In this document: positions 46,574 to 52,976 of the stretch, in pieces
How positions within the stretch are numbered: position 1 is the stretch's first letter
How the letters are laid out: each line of letters starts with the position of its first letter
Source: Streptomyces sp. NBC_00353
Lineage (GTDB): Bacteria; Actinomycetota; Actinomycetes; Streptomycetales; Streptomycetaceae
Direction of reading: 5' to 3'
Assembly (NCBI RefSeq): GCF_036108815.1
Contig: NZ_CP107985.1
Coordinates: 6,755,501-6,819,500, forward strand
Length of the DNA: 64,000 bases
Made by a program: the position numbers and the translations under genes
Notes under the pieces: model-generated
The model's database searches: none
What the model was told of the DNA's origin: nothing
What the model saw: the letters and a program-made list of their open reading frames with translations, nothing else

Positions 46574-47197
46574 TCACCGCACGCCGGTGAGGTGCGCGTA
46601 CGCCACCACATTGCCCTGGTAGCCGGTGGTCTTCGAGAAGCCGCCGCCGCAGGTGATCAGCCGCAGCGAGGCGTTCGGCGATGCGCCGTACACCCTCTGG
46701 TCGGGGAAGTCCTTGTTCGCGTACACCTCGATGGCGTCGAGCGAGAAGACGGCGGTGTGCCCGTCCCGGCGGTCCACCTCGATGGTGCTGCCCTTCGCCA
46801 GGGACCCCAGGTTGTAGAAGACGGACCGCCCCTGCACGTTGTCGACATGACCGACGACGAGCGCGGTGCCCTTGGCGCCGGGCGGGGTGCCGTCCTTGTA
46901 CCAGCTGACGACGTTACGGTTCTCGGCCGGCGGCACGGCGAGACTGCCGTCGGACCTGAGTCCGAGCCGGATCATCGGGGCGTCCACCCTGATGCTGGGG
47001 ATGCGGAGACGGATGGGTGTCGAAGGGCGTAGCGGTTCGGCGATCGGTGAGCCGGGCTGCACTTCGGGACCGGCCGCGAAGGCCTGGGCAGCGGTCGGCT
47101 GCGGCGGCATCAGCTGGGTTTCGGAGCCGTTCCGGATCAGCCAGATGCCGACCAGCACTGCGACGGCGACCAGCCAGCCCTTGGCCTTCTGGGGCAC
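46574..47197 (-). CDS. Class F sortase
   Basis: A 207-residue transpeptidase anchored by an N-terminal membrane segment (GWLVAVAVLVGIWLI, about residues 7-21). The catalytic fold shows the histidine in LVVGHVDNVQGRSVFYNLG, the cysteine in LRLITCGGGFSKTTGYQGNVVAYA, and strands with the class F style PTRLRIPSIRVDAPMI-like IRLRIPSIRVDAPMI. It attaches secreted proteins to the cell wall. The neighbouring secreted repeat protein is its probable substrate. GGAGG precedes the GTG at 47197. Confidence 0.92.
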   Translation of the reverse strand: MPQKAKGWLVAVAVLVGIWLIRNGSETQLMPPQPTAAQAFAAGPEVQPGSPIAEPLRPSTPIRLRIPSIRVDAPMIRLGLRSDGSLAVPPAENRNVVSWYKDGTPPGAKGTALVVGHVDNVQGRSVFYNLGSLAKGSTIEVDRRDGHTAVFSLDAIEVYANKDFPDQRVYGASPNASLRLITCGGGFSKTTGYQGNVVAYAHLTGVR

Positions 47198-47301
47198 GGT
47201 TGTCCTCCGGAGTGGGAAAGGTGGGAAATTGGTCCCGTCCCGGTGGCGCGGGGCCACCGGGACGGAATCCTGGCGGTGACGGGGGCGTGGATACGCCTCC
47301 G

Positions 47302-48318
47302 TCAGCTGCCGGCCTGCGTGCCGCTCGCCCGACGACGCAGGAGCCAGGCTCCGCCGACGGCGGATGCGGCGAGAACGCCGACGCCCGCCGCGATCTGGGT
47401 GGTGTCCGGGCGGACGGAGCCGCCTACACCAGTTTTGACGTGCCCGGAAGGACCGGTGGGCGAGTCGTAGCCGCCGCCGTCCCCGTTCCCGGTGTCGCGT
47501 CCGCCGATTCCGTTTCCGTTTCCGGTGTCGCGTCCGCCGTTCCCGTTCCCGTTCCCGGTGTCGCGTCCGCCGTTCCCGTTCCCGTTCCCGGTGTCGCGTC
47601 CGCCGTTCCCGGTGTCGCGTCCGGTTCCGTGTCCGCCGTTCCCGGTGTCGTGTCCGCTGTTCCCGTTCCCGTTCCCGTTCCCGGTTTCGCGTTCGCCGTT
47701 TCCGGTTTCGCGTTCGTCGTCCCCGTCCCCGTTCCCGTTCCCGTTCCCGTTCCCGGTTTCGCGTTCATCGTCCCCGTTCCCGTTTCCGGTGTCGCGTTCG
47801 CCGTTTCCGGTGTCGCGCCCCGTGTCGCTTCCCGTGTCGCGCTCGGGTGGGGTATCGGATTGCCCGATGGAGGTGCCGAGCCCGAAGGGGTTCGCGTTCC
47901 CGATGAGGCTCTCGCCCCTGGCGGCCAGGTCGTCCAGGGAAGGCAACTTGGACCCGGTGCCCGGGTCGTCACTGGAGGCGTTGTCCTGCCCGGTGTCCCT
48001 ACCGTCGTCCTGTCCGGTGACCCGTCCCGCACCGGTCTTCTCCGGCACCCTGAACGTGTCGGCGAGCGCCTCCGTTTCGCTGGCCGGTGTCCGTGCGGAT
48101 ACCCCTGCCTCCAGGGAGTCCGCACGCCCGGTGGCCTTCGTTTCGCTCCCGGAGGCCGTGGTTCCGACCGTGTCCCCCGAAGCCGCGGCGGCCGGAGGTA
48201 TCTCCAGTGGACCGAGCTCACCTGCGTACGCTGACGGCGCGGCAGTGAAGAGGCCGATCGCAGCAACGGTGAGAGCTGCGGCGGCGGTGCCGGTCACGGA
48301 GCGGGCAGGACGGGGCAT
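47302..48318 (-). CDS. Repetitive cell-surface protein, probable sortase F substrate
   Basis: A 338-residue secreted protein. The N-terminus is a signal peptide (MPRPARS...AALTVAAIGLFTAAPSAYAG). A region without obvious homology follows (about 30-160), then about 125 residues built almost only of D, T, G, N, R and E (DTGNG, NGNGG, DDERETGNG units). The C-terminus has HVKTGVGGSVRPDTTQ, a hydrophobic helix IAAGVGVLAASAVGGAWLL and an RRR tail, the layout of a sorting signal without LPXTG. Expression first, sortase next on the same strand, fits a dedicated pair. GGAGGAA precedes the ATG. The repeat probably acts as a hydrophilic stalk. Confidence 0.8.
   Translation of the reverse strand: MPRPARSVTGTAAAALTVAAIGLFTAAPSAYAGELGPLEIPPAAAASGDTVGTTASGSETKATGRADSLEAGVSARTPASETEALADTFRVPEKTGAGRVTGQDDGRDTGQDNASSDDPGTGSKLPSLDDLAARGESLIGNANPFGLGTSIGQSDTPPERDTGSDTGRDTGNGERDTGNGNGDDERETGNGNGNGNGDGDDERETGNGERETGNGNGNGNSGHDTGNGGHGTGRDTGNGGRDTGNGNGNGGRDTGNGNGNGGRDTGNGNGIGGRDTGNGDGGGYDSPTGPSGHVKTGVGGSVRPDTTQIAAGVGVLAASAVGGAWLLRRRASGTQAGS
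47480..47850. repeat. Low-complexity tandem repeat within surface-protein gene
   Basis: The tract is made of GTTCCC hexamers and GGTGTCGCGTCCGCC spacers on the plus strand. In 47490-47620 they form near-identical 33-bp units coding for RDTGNGNGNGG, and elsewhere the units are shortened or degenerate. Unit lengths are multiples of three, so copy-number change would lengthen or shorten the stalk without frameshift. Confidence 0.85.
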
Positions 48319-48768
48319 GGGGGGTTCCTCCGAGCGAAGGCGCTGGCTGGTGTCTCCTGACTCCGAGCTAACGGGCGGCCCGCCACCCACGCCTGCTGAC
48401 GTCGAGTCAGCTTTCACTCGATCGGCCCGGCCCTGCCTCCTTGTCGGGCGGTATATCTGCAGGTCACAACCCTGTTCGAGGAGGGCTCGGCCCGCCTCGC
48501 GACACGCCGTGCCGATTGGGTGACGACCTTCGGGGCGGGGGTGGTGTACGTCACATGCATGGCCTCGCCTACCCCGGGCACACGCACATCACCCCCCACG
48601 GGACGGCTTCCTCCGGCCGCCCGGCCGCCGTCCCCGTCGGACCCACTCCCCCCTGGGCCCGACGGGGACGGCCTCCCTGTGTGCGGGGAGGGCGAAGCCG
48701 ATCGGCCCGGCGACGGCGATGCAGCCGGCCGGGCGGTCGAGCACCCCGGAGCCGCCGCGTGGGCGGCC
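48319..48768. other. Intergenic region upstream of surface-protein gene
   Basis: A 450-bp stretch without a supported gene. It contains the promoter region of the surface-protein gene (AT-richer around 48400-48480, with TATATC near 48450) and the terminator of the class IV aminotransferase gene at 48627-48672. I see no tRNA or other RNA signature. Confidence 0.55.
48627..48672 (-). terminator. Terminator of class IV aminotransferase gene
   Basis: GCCGTCCCCGTCGG (48627-48640) and CCGACGGGGACGGC (48659-48672) pair perfectly over 14 bp with an 18-nt loop, about 97 nt past the gene's stop. Confidence 0.85.
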
Positions 48769-49560
48769 TCAGACGGCGTCCCAGGGGGCGCCCTCGTACG
48801 CCAGCCCCACCTGCTTCATCAGTTCCTCGTCGACGGTGAACTCCGTGTCGTCGATCCGCCGGATCGGCGCGATGCCCTGTGAGTTGGTGAGGAACGCCGA
48901 CCGGAAGGCGCCGATCCCGTCCAGCGTCACCGGCCGCCGTACGGATGCCGGCCCGGCCCCCGGAAGCTCCTGTTCCAGCAGGGCCATGGTGACGCCGCGG
49001 AGCGACGGGGCGGCGGGCCAGACGACCGAAGTGCCGTCCCAGAAGGCGATGTTGGTGATCGCGCCCTCGGCCACCGCCCCGTCCGGCGCGGTCAGCAGGG
49101 CCTCGTCGAAGCCGGAGCGTGCGGCCAGCCGCCCGTAATACGTCTGGCCGAACTCGCCGGGCCGCTTGATGTGCGGCACGGTGCGGACGTACGGAACGGA
49201 CATCAGGCTGTGCGGTTCGGGGGACTTCTGCGCCGGTCCGCGCACCGTGACCATGACCGTCGCCTCCGTGTCGCCGGGCGGCAGGAAGGCGTACACCCGG
49301 GTCGAGGCGTCCCGTACTCCCGCACCGTCGAGTGCGTGCCGGATCAGCTCGCGGATCCGTTCGCCGTCCAGGCCATGGCCGAACAGTTCCTGATTTGCGG
49401 CGTCCAGGCGGGCCAGGTGGAAGGCGAGGCCCCGCACCTTTCCGTCCCTGACCTGCATGGCCGTGAAGTGGCCGTAGTTGGAGAAGGCGGGGATCAGGAG
49501 ATCCGCCTCCGTGGCTGCGTGTCCGTTGAACTCGGCGTACAGGGGTTCGGCGGTCGTCAT
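48769..49560 (-). CDS. Class IV aminotransferase family protein
   Basis: A 263-residue PLP-dependent fold-type IV protein (branched-chain aminotransferase / aminodeoxychorismate lyase group). Recognisable parts are FTAMQVRDGKVRGLAFHLARLDAANQELFG at the start and GRLAARSGFDEALLTAPDGAVAEGAITNIAFWDGTSVVWP (cofactor and glutamate region). The end shows SLRGVTMALLEQ and AFLTNSQGIAPI. The usual catalytic lysine context is not obvious: the segment before GFDEALL reads RPGEFGQTYYGRLAARS. Activity should therefore be checked. ATG 49560 is used; a GTG three codons upstream is possible. Divergent from the FMN reductase gene. Confidence 0.82.
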   Translation of the reverse strand: MTTAEPLYAEFNGHAATEADLLIPAFSNYGHFTAMQVRDGKVRGLAFHLARLDAANQELFGHGLDGERIRELIRHALDGAGVRDASTRVYAFLPPGDTEATVMVTVRGPAQKSPEPHSLMSVPYVRTVPHIKRPGEFGQTYYGRLAARSGFDEALLTAPDGAVAEGAITNIAFWDGTSVVWPAAPSLRGVTMALLEQELPGAGPASVRRPVTLDGIGAFRSAFLTNSQGIAPIRRIDDTEFTVDEELMKQVGLAYEGAPWDAV

Positions 49561-49597
49561 GTGTTCCACCGTAAGCCGAAGGGGTGGACGATGCGGC

Positions 49598-49628
49598 TTG
49601 ACCTCAACCTTGGTTGACGTACGAGGCT
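49598..49628 (+). promoter_or_regulatory. SoxR-type operator and promoter of the FMN reductase
   Basis: CCTCAACCTTGGTTGACG (49602-49619) has the SoxR layout CCTCAA-N6-TTGAGG with one deviation. It lies between -35 TTGACC (49598-49603) and -10-like GAGGCT (49623-49628) separated by 19 bp, the long spacer typical of MerR-family activation. The start codon at 49635 is 6 nt after the -10, so the message may be leaderless. Confidence 0.72.
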
Positions 49629-49634
49629 CGCTGC

Positions 49635-50252
49635 ATGGACCTCATGACACCTGCCCCTGTCGCATCCGCCACCACCGCGCCCCTGAAGGTCGCGGTCATC
49701 CTCGCCAGTAACCGCGAGGGCCGCTTCGCCCCCGTGATCGCCGACTGGTTCTTCTCCCGTACCGCGGACCACCCGGACATCGAGACCGACCTCATCGACG
49801 TCGCCGACCTCGATCTCCCGTTCGCCCTCTCCCACCGCCCCGGCCCCGACGTACAGGCGCAACTGGCCGAGGTATCACCCCGGTTGGCCGCCGCCGACGC
49901 CTTCGTCGTCGTCACGCCCGAGTACAACCACTCGTTCCCTGCCCCGCTGAAGAACCTCATCGACTGGCATCACGCCGAATGGCAGGCCAAGCCCGTCGCC
50001 TTCGTCTCGTACGGGGGAGTGTCCGGCGGTCTGCGCGCTGTCGAGCACCTCCGTCAGGTCTTCGCCGAACTGCACGCCGTCTCCATCCGCGACACGGTGT
50101 CGTTCCACAACGCGGGCGCCCTGTTCGATGACGACCGCAGGCACAGGGATCCGGCGGCCGTGGACGCGGCGGCGAAGACGCTGCTCGATCAGCTCGTCTG
50201 GTGGGGGCAAGCGCTGCGCGAGGCCAAGGCGGTGCGTCCGTACGGTAATTGA
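49635..50252 (+). CDS. NADPH-dependent FMN reductase family protein
   Basis: A 205-residue flavodoxin-like reductase. The strand VAVILASNREGRFAPVIADWFF binds the FMN phosphate, and VVVTPEYNHSFPAPLKNLIDWH and VSYGGVSGGLRAVEHLRQVF complete the flavin pocket. Enzymes of this type reduce flavins or quinones. The SoxR-type promoter predicts induction by redox-active compounds such as phenazine- or quinone-like antibiotics. A flavin/quinone reductase under SoxR control is known in S. coelicolor. ATG 49635 is chosen from the promoter geometry; ATG 49614 is less likely. Confidence 0.88.
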   Translation: MDLMTPAPVASATTAPLKVAVILASNREGRFAPVIADWFFSRTADHPDIETDLIDVADLDLPFALSHRPGPDVQAQLAEVSPRLAAADAFVVVTPEYNHSFPAPLKNLIDWHHAEWQAKPVAFVSYGGVSGGLRAVEHLRQVFAELHAVSIRDTVSFHNAGALFDDDRRHRDPAAVDAAAKTLLDQLVWWGQALREAKAVRPYGN

Positions 50253-50269
50253 CGGGTGACCGAGCAGGT

Positions 50270-50305
50270 GCAGGTCCCGAAGCGGGCAGCCGCTCCGGGA
50301 CCTGC
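50270..50305. terminator. Bidirectional terminator FMN reductase / M4 peptidase
   Basis: GCAGGTCCCG (50270-50279) pairs with CGGGACCTGC (50296-50305), with an inner AGCGG/CCGCT stem. It lies between the two convergent genes, 18 nt after one stop and 7 nt from the other. Confidence 0.88.
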
Positions 50306-50311
50306 TCCAGG

Positions 50312-51961
50312 TCAGCCGACCGACACCGCCGACCAGGCCGCGGCCACCGCGTTCTGCTCCGCGCTGCCGGCGCCGTACAGGTCCTTCGCCGCGTCGAGCG
50401 TCGCGGTGCGGGCGCCCGCGTACTTGGTGGAGGACGTCATGTAGACGGTCAGCGCTCGGTACCAGATCCTGCCGAGCTTGTCCTTGCCGATGCCGCTCAG
50501 TGTCGCCCCGTTGCACGTGGTGCCGTTGTGCTGGACGCCGCCGATGACCTTCGGGCCGCTGCCCTCGGCCAGCAGATACGCGAAGTGGTTGGCGACACCG
50601 GACGAGTAGTGCACATCCAGATTGCCGACCGAGGAGCTCCAGCAGTCCGCCGAGTTGCCGTCCTTGGAGGGCTGGTCCATGAACCGCAACGCGGCCTTCC
50701 CGAAGCCGGACTTCACGATCTTCTCGCCGATGAGGTAGTCGCCCGGGTCCTGCGGGTTGTTCGCGTGGAACTCCACCAGCGTGCCGAAGATGTCGGAGGT
50801 GGCCTCGTTGAGACCGCCCGACTCACCGGAGTAGGTGAGGGCCGCCGTCTTGGACGTCACGCCGTGCGACATCTCGTGCCCGGCCACATCCAGCGCGACC
50901 AGCGGTCCGAAGGTCGAGCCGTCGCCGTCCCCGTACGTCATGCAGAAGCAGCTGTCGTCCCAGAAGGCGTTGTTGTAGCCATTGCCGTAGTGCACCCGGT
51001 TGTACGAGCCCTTGCCGTCCCCGGCGATGCCGTTCCGGCCGTGCACGTTCTTGTAGTAGTCCCAGGTGGTGTCCGTGCCGTACTGGGCGTCGACCGCCGC
51101 CGATGCGCGGTCGGAGGTGGTGCCGTTGCCCCAGTGGTTGTCGGCGTCGGTGAACAGCACCGCGGGCGCCCGGCTCCAGCAGATGGTGAGGATGCAGCCG
51201 TCGGTCTTGTTCTGCGCGTCACCGGAGTAGGTGTTGCCGCGCGTCGCATCCTTGAGCTGGTACGTCGATCCCGACTGGGTCGTCTGCAGCGGGACCGTAC
51301 CGCTGTACAGCGACCGGCCGTCGCCGGACGCCGTCTCCAGGCTGTCCCAGGCATCGATCTGCCGGCCCGTGCGCGCGTCGGTGAGCACGACGCGGGCGAC
51401 CGGGTTGCCCAGTGAGTCCTTGCCTGCCGCCTCGGTGCGCCAGGCCAGCCTGGGTGCGCCGTGCAGGGCGTCCACGACGAGCTGCGGCTGTGCGGCGACC
51501 TTGCTGAGCTTCACGCCGCGGTGGGCCGAGCGCAGTGCGGCCGCGCCCAGGTCGGCGGCGCCCGACGCGGAGAGCGACGGGGTCACGGTCGGCACGGCGA
51601 GATCACCGCGGACGGCCCGGTCGGCACTCCTGTACGCGCCGTCGGGTGCGAGGTGGACGATGAAGTCGCCGCCGAGGACCGGAAGATGGCGGTAGGTGCG
51701 GTCGTAGCGCACATGCTGGCTGCCGTCCTTGTCGACGACCACATCGCGCACCGCGGTGTCCTGGGCGCCGGTGAGGCCCAGTGCGGTGGCGTGCCCGGTG
51801 AGCGCGGCCTCGGCGTGACGGACGGCGGTGGCGGGGCTCGGGGCCGGGTGGCCGGCCGCGGCGGCGCCCGTGGTCGCGGTGAGGGTGGAGGTCAGCAGGG
51901 CGGCGCCGACGGCGGCTGTGCCGAGCAGGGTGAGGCGCGATGCATGCCGAATCGATCTCAT
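50312..51961 (-). CDS. Secreted thermolysin-like M4 metallopeptidase
   Basis: A 549-residue preproprotein. The signal peptide (MRSIRHASRLTLLGTAAVGAALLTSTLTATTGAAAAG) is followed by an FTP/PepSY-type propeptide (about residues 40-215). The mature catalytic domain has zinc motif HEMSH in VAGHEMSHGVTSKTA, Glu ligand in GGLNEATSDIFGTLV, and the His in NLDVHYSSGVANHFAYLL. Several cysteines (CILTICW, CFCM, CW, TCNG) suggest disulfides. It is an exported neutral protease for nutrient scavenging. A perfect CATGACATGTCATG palindrome lies 72 nt upstream. Complete. Confidence 0.94.
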   Translation of the reverse strand: MRSIRHASRLTLLGTAAVGAALLTSTLTATTGAAAAGHPAPSPATAVRHAEAALTGHATALGLTGAQDTAVRDVVVDKDGSQHVRYDRTYRHLPVLGGDFIVHLAPDGAYRSADRAVRGDLAVPTVTPSLSASGAADLGAAALRSAHRGVKLSKVAAQPQLVVDALHGAPRLAWRTEAAGKDSLGNPVARVVLTDARTGRQIDAWDSLETASGDGRSLYSGTVPLQTTQSGSTYQLKDATRGNTYSGDAQNKTDGCILTICWSRAPAVLFTDADNHWGNGTTSDRASAAVDAQYGTDTTWDYYKNVHGRNGIAGDGKGSYNRVHYGNGYNNAFWDDSCFCMTYGDGDGSTFGPLVALDVAGHEMSHGVTSKTAALTYSGESGGLNEATSDIFGTLVEFHANNPQDPGDYLIGEKIVKSGFGKAALRFMDQPSKDGNSADCWSSSVGNLDVHYSSGVANHFAYLLAEGSGPKVIGGVQHNGTTCNGATLSGIGKDKLGRIWYRALTVYMTSSTKYAGARTATLDAAKDLYGAGSAEQNAVAAAWSAVSVG

Positions 51962-52033
51962 CGGACTCCTCGGGGTGCGGGGGGAAAGGGCGATCTGAGC
52001 GGTGCTTCTGAGCTCGCCTCAGATTTAAGGGTT

Positions 52034-52047
52034 CATGACATGTCATG
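52034..52047. promoter_or_regulatory. Palindromic operator upstream of M4 peptidase
   Basis: CATGACATGTCATG is a perfect 14-bp palindrome in the divergent region between the peptidase and cutA, 72 nt before the peptidase start. It is a likely regulator site; the regulator is not recognised. Confidence 0.5.
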
Positions 52048-52167
52048 TCCATACCGCAACGGTGATGAAGGAGGACACAGCACCGAACCGCCCCGACAAT
52101 CGACGAGAAGGACACGCCACAGGCACAAGATCCGAAGAGCAGGGCCGAAGAGCTGAGGAGACCGACG

Positions 52168-52506
52168 GTGACAACGCCGGCATGGCTGACCGTTCTGACC
52201 ACCACGGACAGCGAGGAGAAGGCCCACGCCCTCGCCCAGGGCGCGGTGGAGGCGCGACTTGCGGCATGCGCGCAGATCTCCGCGCCCGTCACCTCCGTCT
52301 ACCGGTGGCGGAACGCCATCGAGACCACGGAGGAGTGGCAGGTGCTGTTCAAGACGGTGGCCGGACGCTACGACGAACTGGAGGAACACCTCCGGGCGGC
52401 GCACGACTACGAGACCCCGGAGATCATCGCGACGCCGGTGGTACGGGGAAGCGACCGCTACCTCGCCTGGGTGACTGCGGAGACGGCTCCGGTCACGGCC
52501 CTCTGA
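52168..52506 (+). CDS. cutA: Divalent-cation tolerance protein CutA
   Basis: A 112-residue trimeric ferredoxin-like fold protein of the CutA family. The family motifs are LTTTDSEEKAHALAQGAVEARLAACAQI, VTSVYRWRNAIETTEEWQVLFKT and HDYETPEIIATPV. Its role in copper tolerance is uncertain; the trimer is PII-like. GTG start preceded by GAGGAG at 52156-52161. It is followed closely by a gamma-glutamylcyclotransferase-like gene. Confidence 0.95.
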   Translation: MTTPAWLTVLTTTDSEEKAHALAQGAVEARLAACAQISAPVTSVYRWRNAIETTEEWQVLFKTVAGRYDELEEHLRAAHDYETPEIIATPVVRGSDRYLAWVTAETAPVTAL

Positions 52507-52508
52507 CC

Positions 52509-52976
52509 ATGCCGCGGACCGACCCCGAACTGCCCTTCTTCGTCTACGGCACGCTGCTGCCCGGCGAACCCAACCACGACCTGTTCCTCCGGGACCGGGC
52601 GATCGCGGAACAGCCGGCCCTGCTGCCGGGAGCCCTGCTGTACGAGGGCCCCGGCTACCCGTACGCGATCGAGGGCCACGGCACCGTGCGCGGCACGCTC
52701 GTCACGGCCGCGCCCGCCAGGTACGCGGAGCTGCTCGTCGTCCTCGACCGGCTGGAGGAGTACGTCGGACCGGGGCACCCGCGCAATCTCTACGAGCGGG
52801 TCGCCCGCGAAGTCCGCCTTCCGGGCGCGGTCCCGCCCGCCACCGGAACCGCCCGCGCCTGGGTCTACCTCGCCGCCGCCCCCGTCACCCGCACCCTCCG
52901 TACCGGCGGCATCCCCATCCCGGGAGGCGATTGGCTCACCCGGCGGCCGCCTCCACCCGCACCGCGCACACCTTGA
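52509..52976 (+). CDS. Gamma-glutamylcyclotransferase-like protein
   Basis: A 155-residue BtrG/AIG2-like cyclotransferase. The substrate loop is FFVYGTLLPGEPNHDLF (YGTL motif, residues about 11-27), and the catalytic Glu is in LDRLEEYVGPGHPRNLYERV near residue 85. Such enzymes remove gamma-glutamyl groups as pyroglutamate. It begins 2 nt after cutA and is probably cotranscribed. The last 41 nt overlap the convergent nasA gene, which is unusual but common in this window. Confidence 0.88.
   Translation: MPRTDPELPFFVYGTLLPGEPNHDLFLRDRAIAEQPALLPGALLYEGPGYPYAIEGHGTVRGTLVTAAPARYAELLVVLDRLEEYVGPGHPRNLYERVAREVRLPGAVPPATGTARAWVYLAAAPVTRTLRTGGIPIPGGDWLTRRPPPPAPRTP

Noticed and set aside
47302..48318. 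RTX-type calcium-binding repeat in the surface protein
   Set aside because: The units are DTGNG/NGNGG and lack the GGxGxDxUx pattern with its hydrophobic residue.
47017..48523. Plus-strand frames of 343-405 residues over the surface-protein gene
   Set aside because: Repetitive Pro/Val/Phe-rich products of the GTTCCC repeat read in the wrong strand. The minus-strand frame has a signal peptide, membrane helix and ribosome binding site.
48400..48530. tRNA gene suggested by a TTCGAGG stretch
   Set aside because: No acceptor, D or anticodon stem can be built around it.
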